Below, one piece after another: positions 49,201-63,235 of a DNA stretch of 64,000 nucleotides. Origin of the DNA: Seriola aureovittata (lineage: Eukaryota > Chordata > Actinopteri > Carangiformes > Carangidae). The stretch covers positions 766,902-830,901 of the forward strand of contig NC_079367.1 in assembly GCF_021018895.1 (NCBI RefSeq), given 5' to 3'. Below the pieces are notes generated by a model. It was not told where the DNA came from. It searched no databases and saw only the letters and a list, made by a program, of their open reading frames with translations. Position numbers and translations under genes: made by a program. Every line of letters begins with the position of its first letter. Positions within the stretch are counted from its first letter, which is position 1.

Positions 49201-52200
49201 CCCGTCGGAAGGGATGCCTCGTTAAACGTGTCCGAGGCCCGCTTGCTGCGACGAAAAATTTTGTCAAAAGTCCACAAATTGGGTGTCTACGGACTCGGCT
49301 CGTCAAGCTGAGTAACATATGTCAGCCCCAGCCTTCTGAGTCGCTCCCTTCCGAAGGGTCATCTCTCATATGCTGAGGTGCCACACCATTAAGACTAGTG
49401 TGAATGTCGCAACGGAAAAGTTTGTCCAAAGTCCACAAGTTTGGTGTCTACGGACTCGGCTCGTCACGCTGAGTAACATATGTCAGCCCCAGCCTTCTGA
49501 GTCGCTCCCTTCCGAATGGCCGCCATGGGAGGTCTCTCATATGCTGTCGGGAGACACGGTTAAATTCTGTGTTTTAATAATTTCCGAAAAATTTTGTCAA
49601 AAGTCCACAAATTGGGTGTCTACGGACTCGGCTCGTCAAGCTGAGTAACATATGTCAGCCCCAGCCTTCTGAGTCGCTCCCTTCCGAAGGGTCATCTCTC
49701 ATATGCTGAGGTGCCACACCATTAAGACTAGTGTGAATGTCGCAACGGAAAAGTTTGTCCAAAGTCCACAAGTTTGGTGTCTACGGACTCGCTCGTCACG
49801 CTGAGTAACATATGTCAGCCCCAGGCTTCGAAGTCGCTCCCTTCGAATGGCCGCCATGGGAGGTCTCTCATATGCTGCCGGGAGACACGGTTAAATTCTG
49901 TGTTTTAATAATTTCCGAAAAATTTTCTCGAAAGTCCACAAATTGGTATCTACGGACTCGGCTCGTCACGCTGAGTAACATATGTCAGCCCCAGGCTTCG
50001 AAGTCGCTCCCGTCGGAAGGGATGCCTCGTTAAACGTGTCCGAGGCCCGCTTGCTGCGACGAAAAATTTTGTCAAAAGTCCACAAATTGGGTGTCTACGG
50101 ACTCGGCTCGTCAAGCTGAGTAACATATGTCAGCCCCAGCCTTCTGAGTCGCTCCCTTCCGAAGGGTCATCTCTCATATGCTGAGGTGCCACACCATTAA
50201 GACTAGTGTGAATGTCGCAACGGAAAAGTTTGTCCAAAGTCCACAAGTTTGGTGTCTACGGACTCGGCTCGTCACGCTGAGTAACATATGTCAGCCCCAG
50301 CCTTCTGAGTCGCTCCCTTCCGAATGGCCGCCATGGGAGGTCTCTCATATGCTGCCGGGAGACACGGTTAAATTCTGTGTTTTAATAATTTCCGAAAAAT
50401 TTCCTCGAAAGTCCACAAATTTGGTATCTACGGACTCGGCTCGTCACGCTGAGTAACATATGTCAGCCCCAGGCTTCGAAGTCGCTCCCGTCGGAAGGGA
50501 TGCCTCGTTAAACGTGTCGAGGCCCGCTTGCTGCGACGAAAAATTTTGTCAAAAGTCCACAAATTGGGTGTCTACGGACTCGGCTCGTCAAGCTGAGTAA
50601 CATATGTCAGCCCCAGCCTTCTGAGTCGCTCCCTTCCGAAGGGTCATCTCTCATATGCTGAGGTGCCACACCATTAAGACTAGTGTGAATGTCGCAACGG
50701 AAAAGTTTGTCCAAAGTCCACAAGTTTGGTGTCTACGGACTCGGCTCGTCACGCTGAGTAACATATGTCAGCCCCAGCCTTCTGAGTCGCTCGCTTCCGA
50801 ATGGCCGCCATGGGAGGTCTCTCATATGCTGTCGGGAGACACGGTTAAATTCTGTGTTTTAATAATTTCCGAAAAATTTTGTCAAAAGTCCACAAATTGG
50901 GTGTCTACGGACTCGGCTCGTCAAGCTGAGTAACATATGTCAGCCCCAGCCTTCTGAGTCGCTCCCTTCCGAAGGGTCATCTCTCATATGCTGAGGTGCC
51001 ACACCATTAAGACTAGTGTGAATGTCGCAACGGAAAAGTTTGTCCAAAGTCCACAAGTTTGGTGTCTGAGTCGCTCCCTTCCGAATGGCCGCCATGGGAG
51101 GTCTCTCATATGCTGCCGGGAGACACGGTTGAATTCTGTGTTTTAATAATTTCCGAAAAATTTCCTCGAAAGTCCACAAATTTGGTATCTACGGACTCGG
51201 CTCGTCACGCTGAGTAACATATGTCAGCCCCAGGCTTCGAAGTCGCTCCCGTCGGAAGGGATGCCTCGTTAAACGTGTCCGAGGACCGCTTGCTGCGACG
51301 AAAAATTTTGTCAAAAGTCCACAAATTGGGTGTCTACGGACTCGGCTCGTCAAGCTGAGTAACATATGTCAGCCCCAGCCTTCTGAGTCGCTCCCTTCCG
51401 AAGGGTCATCTCTCATATGCTGAGGTGCCACACCATTAAGACTAGTGTGAATGTCGCAACGGAAAAGTTTGTCCAAAGTCCACAAGTTTGGTGTCTACGG
51501 ACTCGGCTCGTCACGCTGAGTAACATATGTCAGCCCCAGCCTTCTGAGTCGCTCGCTTCCGAATGGCCGCCATGGGAGGTCTCTCATATGCTGTCGGGAG
51601 ACACGGTTAAATTCTGTGTTTTAATAATTTCCGAAAAATTTTGTCAAAAGTCCACAAATTGGGTGTCTACGGACTCGGCTCGTCAAGCTGAGTAACATAT
51701 GTCAGACCCAGCCTTCTGAGTCGCTCCCTTCCGAAGGGTCATCTCTCATATGCTGAGGTGCCACACCATTAAGACTAGTGTGAATGTCGCAACGGAAAAG
51801 TTTGTCCAAAGTCCACAAGTTTGGTGTCTGAGTCGCTCCCTTCCGAATGGCCGCCATGGGAGGTCTCTCATATGCTGCCGGGAGACACGGTTAAATTCTG
51901 TGTTTTAATAATTTCCGAAAAATTTTCTCGAAAGTCCACAAATTTGGTATCTACGGACTCGGCTCGTCACGCTGAGTAACATATGTCAGCCCCAGGCTTC
52001 GAAGTCGCTCCCGTCGGAAGGGATGCCTCGTTAAACGTGTCCGAGGCCCGCTTGCTGCGACGAAAAATTTTGTCAAAAGTCCACAAATTGGGTGTCTACG
52101 GACTCGGCTCGTCAAGCTGAGTAACATATGTCAGCCCCAGCCTTCTGAGTCGCTCCCTTCGAAGGGTCATCTCTCATATGCTGAGGTGCCACACCATTAA

Positions 52201-55200
52201 GACTAGTGTGAATGTCGCAACGGAAAAGTTTGTCCAAAGTCCACAAGTTTGGTGTCTACGGACTCGGCTCGTCACGCTGAGTAACATATGTCAGCCCCAG
52301 CCTTCTGAGTCGCTCCCTTCCGAATGGCCGCCATGGGAGGTCTCTCATATGCTGCCGGGAGACACGGTTAAATTCTGTGTTTTAATAATTTCCGAAAAAT
52401 TTCCTCGAAAGTCCACAAATTTGGTATCTACGGACTCGGCTCGTCACGCTGAGTAACATATGTCAGCCCCAGGCTTCGAAGTCGCTCCCGTCGGAAGGGA
52501 TGCCTCGTTAAACGTGTCCGAGGCCCGCTTGCTGCGACGAAAAATTTTGTCAAAAGTCCACAAATTGGGTGTCTACGGACTCGGCTCGTCAAGCTGAGTA
52601 ACATATGTCAGCCCCAGCCTTCTGAGTCGCTCCCTTCCGAAGGGTCATCTCTCATATGCTGAGGTGCCACACCATTAAGACTAGTGTGAATGTCGCAACG
52701 GAAAAGTTTGTCCAAAGTCCACAAGTTTGGTGTCTACGGACTCGGCTCGTCACGCTGAGTAACATATGTCAGCCCCAGCCTTCTGAGTCGCTCGCTTCCG
52801 AATGGCCGCCATGGGAGGTCTCTCATATGCTGTCGGGAGACACGGTTAAATTCTGTGTTTTAATAATTTCCGAAAAATTTTCTCGAAAGTCCACAAATTT
52901 GGTTTCTACGGACTCGGCTCGTCACGCTGAGTAACATATGTCAGCCCCAGCCTTCTGAGTCGCTCCCTTCCGAAGGGTCATCTCTCATATGCTGAGGTGC
53001 CACACCATTAAGACTAGTGTGAATGTCGCAACGGAAAAGTTTGTCCAAAGTCCACAAGTTTGGTGTCTGAGTCGCTCCCTTCCGAATGGCCGCCATGGGA
53101 GGTCTCTCATATGCTGCCGGGAGACACGGTTAAATTCTGTGTTTTAATAATTTCCGAAAAATTTCCTCGAAAGTCCACAAATTTGGTATCTACGGACTCG
53201 GCTCGTCACGCTGAGTAACATATGTCAGCCCCAGGCTTCGAAGTCGCTCCCGTCGGAAGGGATGCCTCGTTAAACGTGTCCGAGGCCGCTTGCTGCGACG
53301 AAAAATTTTGTCAAAAGTCCACAAATTGGGTGTCTACGGACTCGGCTCGTCAAGCTGAGTAACATATGTCAGCCCCAGCCTTCTGAGTCGCTCCCTTCCG
53401 AAGGGTCATCTCTCATATGCTGAGGTGCCACACCATTAAGACTAGTGTGAATGTCGCAACGGAAAAGTTTGTCCAAAGTCCACAAGTTTGGTGTCTACGG
53501 ACTCGGCTCGTCACGCTGAGTAACATATGTCAGCCCCAGCCTTCTGAGTCGCTCCCTTCCGAATGGCCGCCATGGGAGGTCTCTCATATGCTGCCGGGAG
53601 ACACGGTTAAATTCTGTGTTTTAATAATTTCCGAAAAATTTCCTCGAAAGTCCACAAATTTGGTATCTACGGACTCGGCTCGTCACGCTGAGTAACATAT
53701 GTCAGCCCCAGGCTTCGAAGTCGCTCCCGTCGGAAGGGATGCCTCGTTAAACGTGTCCGAGGCCGCTTGCTGCGACGAAAAATTTTGTCAAAAGTCCACA
53801 AATTGGGTGTCTACGGACTCGGCTCGTCAAGCTGAGTAACATATGTCAGCCCCAGCCTTCTGAGTCGCTCCCTTCCGAAGGGTCATCTCTCATATGCTGA
53901 GGTGCCACACCATTAAGACTAGTGTGAATGTCGCAACGGAAAAGTTTGTCCAAAGTCCACAAGTTTGGTGTCTACGGACTCGGCTCGTCACGCTGAGTAA
54001 CATATGTCAGCCCCAGCCTTCTGAGTCGCTCCCTTCCGAATGGCCGCCATGGGAGGTCTCTCATATGCTGCCGGGAGACACGGTTAAATTCTGTGTTTTA
54101 ATAATTTCCGAAAAATTTTCTCGAAAGTCCACAAATTGGGTATCTACGGACTCGCTCGTCACGCTGAGTAACATATGTCAGCCCCAGGCTTCGAAGTCGC
54201 TCCCGTCGGAAGGGATGCCTCGTTAAACGTGTCCGAGGCCCGCTTGCTGCGACGAAAAATTTTGTCAAAAGTCCACAAATTGGGTGTCTACGGACTCGGC
54301 TCGTCAAGCTGAGTAACATATGTCAGCCCCAGCCTTCTGAGTCGCTCCCTTCCGAAGGTCATCTCTCATATGCTGAGGTGCCACACCATTAAGACTAGTG
54401 TGAATGTCGCAACGGAAAAGTTTGTCCAAAGTCCACAAGTTTGGTGTCTACGGACTCGGCTCGTCACGCTGAGTAACATATGTCAGCCCCAGCCTTCTGA
54501 GTCGCTCCTTCCGAAGGGTCATCTCTCATATGCTGAGGTGCCACACCATTAAGACTAGTGTGAATGTCGCAACGGAAAAGTTTGTCCAAAGTCCACAAAT
54601 TTGGTGTCTACGGACTCGGCTCGTCACGCTGAGTAACATATGTCAGCCCCAGCCTTCTGAGTCGCTCCCTTCCGAAGGGTCATCTCTCATATGCTGAGGT
54701 GCCACACCATTAAGACTAGTGTGAATGTCGCAACGGAAAAGTTTGTCCAAAGTCCACAAGTTTGGTGTCTACGGACTCGGCTCGTCACGCTGAGTAACAT
54801 ATGTCAGCCCCAGCCTTCTGAGTCGCTCCCTTCGAAGGGTCATCTCTCATATGCTGAGGTGCCACACCATTAAGACTAGTGTGAATGTCGCAACGGAAAA
54901 GTTTGTCCAAAGTCCACAAGTTTGGTGTCTACGGACTCGGCTCGTCACGCTGAGTAACATATGTCAGCCCCAGCCTTCTGAGTCGCTCCTTCCGAAGGGT
55001 CATCTCTCATATGCTGAGGTGCCACACCATTAAGACTAGTGTGAATGTCGCAACGGAAAAAGTTTGTCCAAAGTCCACAAGTTTGGTGTCTACGGACTCG
55101 CTCGTCACGCTGAGTAACATATGTCAGCCCCAGCCTTCTGAGTCGCTCCCTTCCGAATGGCCGCCATGGGAGGTCTCTCATATGCTGCCGGGAGACACGG

Positions 55201-58200
55201 TTAAATTCTGTGTTTTAATAATTTCCGAAAAAATTTACTCGAAAGTCCACAAATTTGGTATCTACGGACTCGGCTCGTCACGCTGAGTAACATATGTCAG
55301 CCCCAGGCTTCGAAGTCGCTCCCGTCGGAAGGGATGCCTCGTTAAACGTGTCCGAGGACCGCTTGCTGCGACGAAAAATTTTGTCAAAAGTCCACAAATT
55401 GGGTGTCTACGGACTCGGCTCGTCAAGCTGAGTAACATATGTCAGCCCCAGCCTTCTGAGTCGCTCCCTCCGAAGGGTCATCTCTCATATGCTGAGGTGC
55501 CACACCATTAAGACTAGTGTGAATGTCGCAACCGAAAAGTTTGTCCAAAGTCCACAAGTTTGGTGTCTACGGACTCGGCTCGTCACGCTGAGTAACATAT
55601 GTCAGCCCCAGCCTTCTGAGTCGCTCCTTCCGAATGGCCGCCATGGGAGGTCTCTCATATGCTGCCGGGAGACACGGTTAAATTCTGTGTTTTAATAATT
55701 TCCGAAAAATTTTCTCGAAAGTCCACAAATTTGGTATCTACGGACTCGGCTCGTCACGCTGAGTAACATAAGTCAGCCCCAGGCTTCGAAGTCGCTCCCG
55801 TCGGAAGGGATGCCTCGTTAAACGTGTCCGAGGCCCGCTTGCTGCGACGAAAAATTTTGTCAAAAGTCAACAAATTGGGTGTCTACGGACTCGGCTCGTC
55901 AAGCTGAGTAACATATGTCAGCCCCAGCCTTCTGAGTCGCTCCCTTCCGAAGGGTCATCTCTCATATGCTGAGGTGCCACACCATTAAGACTAGTGTGAA
56001 TGTCGCAACGGAAAAGTTTGTCCAAAGTCCACAAGTTTGGTGTCTACGGACTCGCTCGTCACGCTGAGTAACATATGTCCAGCCCCAGCCTTCTGAGTCG
56101 CTCCCTTCCGAATGGCCGCCATGGGAGGTCTCTCATATGCTGCGGGAGACACGGTTAAATTCTGTGTTTTAATAATTTCCGAAAAATTTTCTCGAAAGTC
56201 CACAAATTTGGTATCTACGGACTCGGCTCGTCACGCTGAGTAACATATGTCAGCCCCAGGCTTCGAAGTCGCTCCCGTCGGAAGGGATGCCTCGTTAAAC
56301 GTGTCCGAGGCCCGCTTGCTGCGACGAAAAATTTTGTCAAAAGTCCACAAATTGGTGTCTACGGACTCGGCTCGTCAAGCTGAGTAACATATGTCAGCCC
56401 CAGCCTTCTGAGTCGCTCCCTTCCGAAGGGTCATCTCTCATATGCTGAGGTGCCACACCATTAAGACTAGTGTGAATGTCGCAACGGAAAAGTTTGTCCA
56501 AAGTCCACAAGTTTGGTGTCTACGGACTCGGCTCGTCACGCTGAGTAACATATGTCAGCCCCAGCCTTCTGAGTCGCTCCCTTCCGAATGGCCGCCATGG
56601 GAGGTCTCTCATATGCTGCCGGGAGACACGGTTAAATTCTGTGTTTTAATAATTTCCGAAAAATTTCCTCGAAAGTCCACAAATTTGGTATCTACGGACT
56701 CGGCTCGTCACGCTGAGTAACATATGTCAGCCCCAGGCTTCGAAGTCGCTCCCGTCGGAAGGGATGCCTCGTTAAACGTGTCCGAGGACCGCTTGCTGCG
56801 ACGAAAAATTTTGTCAAAAGTCCACAAATTGGGTGTCTACGGACTCGGCTCGTCAAGCTGAGTAACATATGTCAGCCCCAGCCTTCTGAGTCGCTCCCTT
56901 CCGAAGGGTCATCTCTCATATGCTGAGGTGCCACACCATTAAGACTAGTGTGAATGTCGCAACGGAAAAGTTTGTCCAAAGTCCACAAGTTTGGTGTCTA
57001 CGGACTCGGCTCGTCACGCTGAGTAACATATGTCAGCCCCAGCCTTCTGAGTCGCTCCCTTCCGAATGGCCGCCATGGGAGGTCTCTCATATGCTGCCGG
57101 GAGACACGGTTAAATTCTGTGTTTTAATAATTTCCGAAAAATTTCCTCGAAAGTCCACAAATTTGGTATCTACGGACTCGCTCGTCACGCTGAGTAACAT
57201 ATGTCAGCCCCAGGCTTCGAAGTCGCTCCCGTCGGAAGGGATGCCTCGTTAAACGTGTCCGAGGCCCGCTTGCTGCGACGAAAAATTTTGTCAAAAGTCC
57301 ACAAATGGGTGTCTACGGACTCGGCTCGTCAAGCTGAGTAACATATGTCAGCCCCAGCCTTCTGAGTCGCTCCCTTCCGAAGGGTCATCTCTCATATGCT
57401 GAGGTGCCACACCATTAAGACTAGTGTGAATGTCGCAACGGAAAAGTTTGTCCAAAGTCCACAAGTTTGGTGTCTACGGACTCGGCTCGTCACGCTGAGT
57501 AACATATGTCAGCCCCAGCCTTCTGAGTCGCTCCCTTCCGAATGGCCGCCATGGGAGGTCTCTCATATGCTGTCGGGAGACACGGTTAAATTCTGTGTTT
57601 TAATAATTTCCGAAAAATTTTCTCGAAAGTCCACAAATTTGGTATCTACGGACTCGGCTCGTCACGCTGAGTAACATATGTCAGCCCCAGGCTTCGAAGT
57701 CGCTCCCGTCGGAAGGGATGCCTCGTTAAACGTGTCCGAGGCCGCTTGCTGCGACGAAAAATTTTGTCAAAAGTCCACAAATTGGGTGTCTACGGACTCG
57801 GCTCGTCAAGCTGAGTAACATATGTCAGCCCCAGCCTTCTGAGTCGCTCCCTTCCGAAGGGTCATCTCTCATATGCTGAGGTGCCACACCATTAAGACTA
57901 GTGTGAATGTCGCAACGGAAAAGTTTGTCCAAAGTCCACAAGTTTGGTGTCTACGGACTCGGCTCGTCACGCTGAGTAACATATGTCAGCCCCAGCCTTC
58001 TGAGTCGCTCCCTTCCGAAGTGTCATCTCTCATATGCTGAGGTGCCACACCATTAAGACTAGTGTGAATGTCGCAACGGAAAAAGTTTGTCCAAAGTCCA
58101 CAAGTTTGGTGTCTACGGACTCGGCTCGTCACGCTGATAACATATGTCAGCCCCAGCCTTCTGAGTCGCTCCCTTCGAATGGCCGCCATGGGAGGTCTCT

Positions 58201-58500
58201 CATATGCTGTCGGGAGACACGGTTAAATTCTGTGTTTTAATAATTTCCGAAAAATTTTCTCGAAAGTCCACAAATTTGGTATCTACGGACTCGGCTCGTC
58301 ACGCTGAGTAACATATGTCAGCCCCAGGCTTCGAAGTCGCTCCCGTCGGAAGGGATGCCTCGTTAAACGTGTCCGAGGCCGCTTGCTGCGACGAAAAATT
58401 TTGTCAAAAGTCCACAAATGGGTGTCTACGGACTCGCTCGTCACGCTGAGTAACATATGTCAGCCCCAGGCTTCGAAGTCGCTCCCGTCGGAAGGGATGC
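43258..58500 (+). repeat. Satellite A array, right block (15.2 kb)
   Basis: Three about 160-bp monomers make a 478-bp higher-order unit, clearest at 46504, 46982, 47460 and 47938. From about 50178 a longer pattern appears, with alternating 478 and 761-bp spacings that repeat every 1,239 bp (50178 to 51417 and 52178 to 53417). At 54370-55010 one monomer type repeats by itself every 160-161 bp. Recurrent 92-residue frames are repeat shadows. Confidence 0.96.
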
Positions 58501-59000
58501 NNNNNNNNNNNNNNNNNNNNNNNNNNNNNNNNNNNNNNNNNNNNNNNNNNNNNNNNNNNNNNNNNNNNNNNNNNNNNNNNNNNNNNNNNNNNNNNNNNNN
58601 NNNNNNNNNNNNNNNNNNNNNNNNNNNNNNNNNNNNNNNNNNNNNNNNNNNNNNNNNNNNNNNNNNNNNNNNNNNNNNNNNNNNNNNNNNNNNNNNNNNN
58701 NNNNNNNNNNNNNNNNNNNNNNNNNNNNNNNNNNNNNNNNNNNNNNNNNNNNNNNNNNNNNNNNNNNNNNNNNNNNNNNNNNNNNNNNNNNNNNNNNNNN
58801 NNNNNNNNNNNNNNNNNNNNNNNNNNNNNNNNNNNNNNNNNNNNNNNNNNNNNNNNNNNNNNNNNNNNNNNNNNNNNNNNNNNNNNNNNNNNNNNNNNNN
58901 NNNNNNNNNNNNNNNNNNNNNNNNNNNNNNNNNNNNNNNNNNNNNNNNNNNNNNNNNNNNNNNNNNNNNNNNNNNNNNNNNNNNNNNNNNNNNNNNNNNN
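58501..59000. other. Assembly gap, exactly 500 N
   Basis: Separates satellite A from inverted satellite C. The true neighbour on either side is unknown. Confidence 1.
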
Positions 59001-62000
59001 CCTAAATGGTTTCTACAAGGTAGATTTTGGCTTCAACACTTAGTCAATTTTCAGTACCAATCGTCTCCCATTCATTTCCTATGGAAAGACGTTTTGGCTT
59101 ATAACTCCGGAACGAAAGGTCGTAGAGACACGGGAGTGGGTGGCGTCAGACCTAATTAGGGGGCGCTGAACACGCCAGTCTTGGACCCATCTCTCTACGA
59201 CTTACGGTTCCCGAGATACAGACAATTTAAAATTTTTACGCAATGCATCTCGGGAACCGAAGGTCCCACAGGCGAGTGCTGGTACCGTTGGAAAGGGCGT
59301 GGCCGAATTAGTGGGGGCGAAACTTGGTTTCAGGTCTCTACGACCTTCCTATCAGAAGCTACAGACCTTAACGACTATGGTAGGGGGTACGATAGGTGGC
59401 AAAACTCTGTTAACCTAACCTAACCCTAACCCAAACCCTAACCCTAACCCAAACCCTAACCCTAACCCTAACCCTAACCCTAACCCTAACCCTAACCCTA
59501 ACCCTAACCCTAACCCTAACCCTAACAACAACCTGATGGAGCTGCTAACCTCAAACCCTATCTCTGGGCACTTACCTTGCATCCTTAGGCCCCGGGTACA
59601 CCACACACCTGGTATACTGCCATTTGACCAATAGAAAAAATGTCAACATACCAAAAAATGTCTCTTGGAAATGGGTACCTATCGACTCCAAATGGTCTGA
59701 AACATGCTCCTAAATGGTTTCTACAAGGTAGATTTTGGCTTCAACACTTAGTCAATTTTCAGTACCAATCGTCTCCCATTCATTTCCTATGGAAAGACGT
59801 TTTGGCTTATAACTCCGGAACGAAAGGTCGTAGAGACACGGAGTGGGTGGCGTCAGACCTAATTAGGGGGCGCTGAACACGCCAGTCTTGGACCCATCTC
59901 TCTACGACTTACGGTTCCCGAGATACAGACAATTTAAAATTTTTACGCAATGCATCTCGGGAACCGAAGGTCCCACAGGCGAGTGCTGGTACCGTTGGAA
60001 AGGCGTGGCCGAATTAGTGGGGGCGAAACTTGGTTTCAGGTCTCTACGACCTTCCTATCAGAAGCTACAGACCTTAACGACTATGGTAGGGGGTACGATA
60101 GGTGGCAAAACTCTGTTAACCTAACCCTAACCCTAACCCTAACCCTAACCCTAACCCTAACCCTAACCCTAACCCTAACCCTAACCCTAACCCTAACCCT
60201 AACCCTAACCCTAACCCAAACCCTAACCCTAACAACAACCTGATGGAGCTGCTAACCTCAAACCCTATCTCTGGGCACTTACCTTGCATCCTTAGGCCCC
60301 GGGTACACCACACACCTGGTATACTGCCATTTGACCAATAGAAAAAATGTCAACATACCAAAAAATGTCTCTTGGAAATGGGTACCTATCGACTCCAAAT
60401 GGTCTGAAACATGCTCCTAAATGGTTTCTACAAGGTAGATTTTGGCTTCAACACTTAGTCAATTTTCAGTACCAATCGTCTCCCATTCATTTCCTATGGG
60501 AAAGACGTTTTGGCTTATAACTCCGGAACGAAAGGTCGTAGAGACACGGGAGTGGGTGGCGTCAGACCTAATTAGGGGGCGCTGAACACGCCAGTCTTGG
60601 ACCCATCTCTCTACGACTTACGGTTCCCGAGATACAGACAATTTAAAATTTTTACGCAATGCATCTCGGGAACCGAAGGTCCCACAGGCGAGTGGCTGGT
60701 ACCGTTGGAAAGGGCGTGGCCGAATTAGTGGGGGCGAAACTTGGTTTCAGGTCTCTACGACCTTCCTATCAGAAGCTACAGACCTTAACGACTATGGTAG
60801 GGGGTACGATAGGTGGCAAAACTCTGTTAACCTAACCCTAACCCTAACCCTAACCCTAACCCTAACCCTAACCCTAACCCTAACCCTAACCCTAACCCTA
60901 ACCCTAACCCTAACCCTAACCCTAACCCTAACCCTAACCCTAACCCTAACCCTAACAACAACCTGATGGAGCTGCTAACCTCAAACCCTATCTCTGGGCA
61001 CTTACCTTGCATCCTTAGGCCCCGGGTACACCACACACCTGGTATACTGCCATTTGACCAATAGAAAAAATGTCAACATACCAAAAAATGTCTCTTGGAA
61101 ATGGGTACCTATCGACTCCAAATGGTCTGAAACATGCTCCTAAATGGTTTCTACAAGGTAGATTTTGGCTTCAACACTTAGTCAATTTTCAGTACCAATC
61201 GTCTCCCATTCATTTCCTATGGGAAAGACGTTTTGGCTTATAACTCCGGAACGAAAGGTCGTAGAGACACGGGAGTGGGTGGCGTCAGACCTAATTAGGG
61301 GGCGCTGAACACGCCAGTCTTGGACCCATCTCTCTACGACTTACGGTTCCCGAGATACAGACAATTTAAAATTTTTACGCAATGCATCTCGGGAACCGAA
61401 GGTCCCACAGGCGAGTGGCTGGTACCGTTGGAAAGGGCGTGGCCGAATTAGTGGGGGCGAAACTTGGTTTCAGGTCTCTACGACCTTCCTATCAGAAGCT
61501 ACAGACCTTAACGACTATGGTAGGGGGTACGATAGGTGGCAAAACTCTGTTAACCTAACCCTAACCCTAACCCTAACCCTAACCCTAACCCTAACCCTAA
61601 CCCTAACCCTAACCCTAACCCTAACCCTAACCCTAACCCTAACCCTAACCCTAACCCTAACCCTAACCCTAACAACAACCTGATGGAGCTGCTAACCTCA
61701 AACCCTATCTCTGGGCACTTACCTTGCATCCTTAGGCCCCGGGTACACCACACACCTGGTATACTGCCATTTGACCAATAGAAAAAATGTCAACATACCA
61801 AAAAATGTCTCTTGGAAATGGGTACCTATCGACTCCAAATGGTCTGAAACATGCTCCTAAATGGTTTCTACAAGGTAGATTTTGGCTTCAACACTTAGTC
61901 AATTTTCAGTACCAATCGTCTCCCATTCATTTCCTATGGGAAAGACGTTTTGGCTTATAACTCCGGAACGAAAGGTCGTAGAGACACGGAGTGGGTGGCG

Positions 62001-63107
62001 TCAGACCTAATTAGGGGGCGCTGAACACGCCAGTCTTGGACCCATCTCTCTACGACTTACGGTTCCCGAGATACAGACAATTTAAAATTTTTACGCAATG
62101 CATCTCGGGAACCGAAGGTCCCACAGGCGAGTGGCTGGTACCGTTGGAAAGGGCGTGGCCGAATTAGTGGGGGCGAAACTTGGTTTCAGGTCTCTACGAC
62201 CTTCCTATCAGAAGCTACAGACCTTAACGACTATGGTAGGGGGTACGATAGGTGGCAAAACTCTGTTAACCTAACCCTAACCCTAACCCTAACCCTAACC
62301 CTAACCCTAACCCTAACCCTAACCCTAACCCTAACCCTAACCCTAACCCTAACCCTAACCCTAACCCTAACCCAGGTCTCTACGACCTTCCTATCAGAAG
62401 CTACAGACCTTAACGACTATGGTAGGGGGTACGATAGGTGGCAAAACTCTGTTAACCTAACCCTAACCCTAACCCTAACCCTAACCCTAACCCTAACCCT
62501 AACCCTAACAACAACCTGATGGAGCTGCTAACCTCAAACCCTATCTCTGGGCACTTACCTTGCATCCTTAGGCCCCGGGTACACCACACACCTGGTATAC
62601 TGCCATTTGACCAATAGAAAAAATGTCAACATACCAAAAAATGTCTCTTGGAAATGGGTACCTATCGACTCCAAATGGTCTGAAACATGCTCCTAAATGG
62701 TTTCTACAAGGTAGATTTTGGCTTCAACACTTAGTCAATTTTCAGTACCAATCGTCTCCCATTCATTTCCTATGGGAAAGACGTTTTGGCTTATAACTCC
62801 GGAACGAAAGGTCGTAGAGACACGGGAGTGGGTGGCGTCAGACCTAATTAGGGGGCGCTGAACACGCCAGTCTTGGACCCATCTCTCTACGACTTACGGT
62901 TCCCGAGATACAGACAATTTAAAATTTTTACGCAATGCATCTCGGGAACCGAAGGTCCCACAGGCGAGTGGCTGGTACCGTTGGAAAGGGCGTGGCCGAA
63001 TTAGTGGGGGCGAAACTTGGTTTCAGGTCTCTACGACCTTCCTATCAGAAGCTACAGACCTTAACGACTATGGTAGGGGGTACGATAGGTGGCAAAACTC
63101 TGTTAAC
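59001..63107 (-). repeat. Satellite C, inverted array with longer spacers
   Basis: Same unit as 18601-31495 in the opposite orientation. Unit edges (CTCTGTTAACCTAACC) are at about 59409, 60115, 60826, 61549, 62265, 62451 and 63102, a spacing of about 706-723 bp for complete units. The telomeric spacers are longer. The junction after AGATAGGG carries about 30 extra bases (including GAGGTTAGCAGCTCCATCAG) that are absent from all left-array units. CCCAAACCC variants occur in the outer spacers. Confidence 0.95.
62373..62460 (-). repeat. Truncated satellite C fragment between telomeric arrays
   Basis: Only the last about 85 bp of the unit remains (AGGTCTCTACGACC to GTTAACC), flanked by CCCTAA arrays on both sides. 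The inner edge is CCCTAACCC|AGGTCTC. Confidence 0.9.
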
Positions 63108-63235
63108 CTAACCCTAACCCTAACCCTAACCCTAACCCTAACCCTAACCCTAACCCTAACCCTAACCCTAACCCTAACCCTAACCCTAACCTAACCCTAA
63201 CCCTAACCCTAACCCTAACCCTAACCCTAACCCTA
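63108..63235 (-). repeat. Telomeric array (CCCTAA)n beyond satellite C
   Basis: About 21 repeats with one CCTAAC shortening, grading into variant hexamers after 63232. Confidence 0.95.

Noticed and set aside
43615..57674. Repeated 92-residue frame starting MLRCHTIKTSVN
   Set aside because: It is a frame shadow of satellite A. It changes length or disappears with single-base indels and no residue-level constraint is visible.
43258..58500. CENP-B box in satellite A, which would mark a centromeric satellite
   Set aside because: I looked for the TTCG...A..CGGG pattern around CTTCGAAGTCGCTCCCGTCG on both strands and it does not fit.
43258..58500. Functional single-base variants among satellite units (GGCTCG/GCTCG, AAGGG/AAGG, CCC/CC)
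   Set aside because: Most are losses in short homopolymers typical of long-read consensus errors, so they are not safe evidence of divergence.
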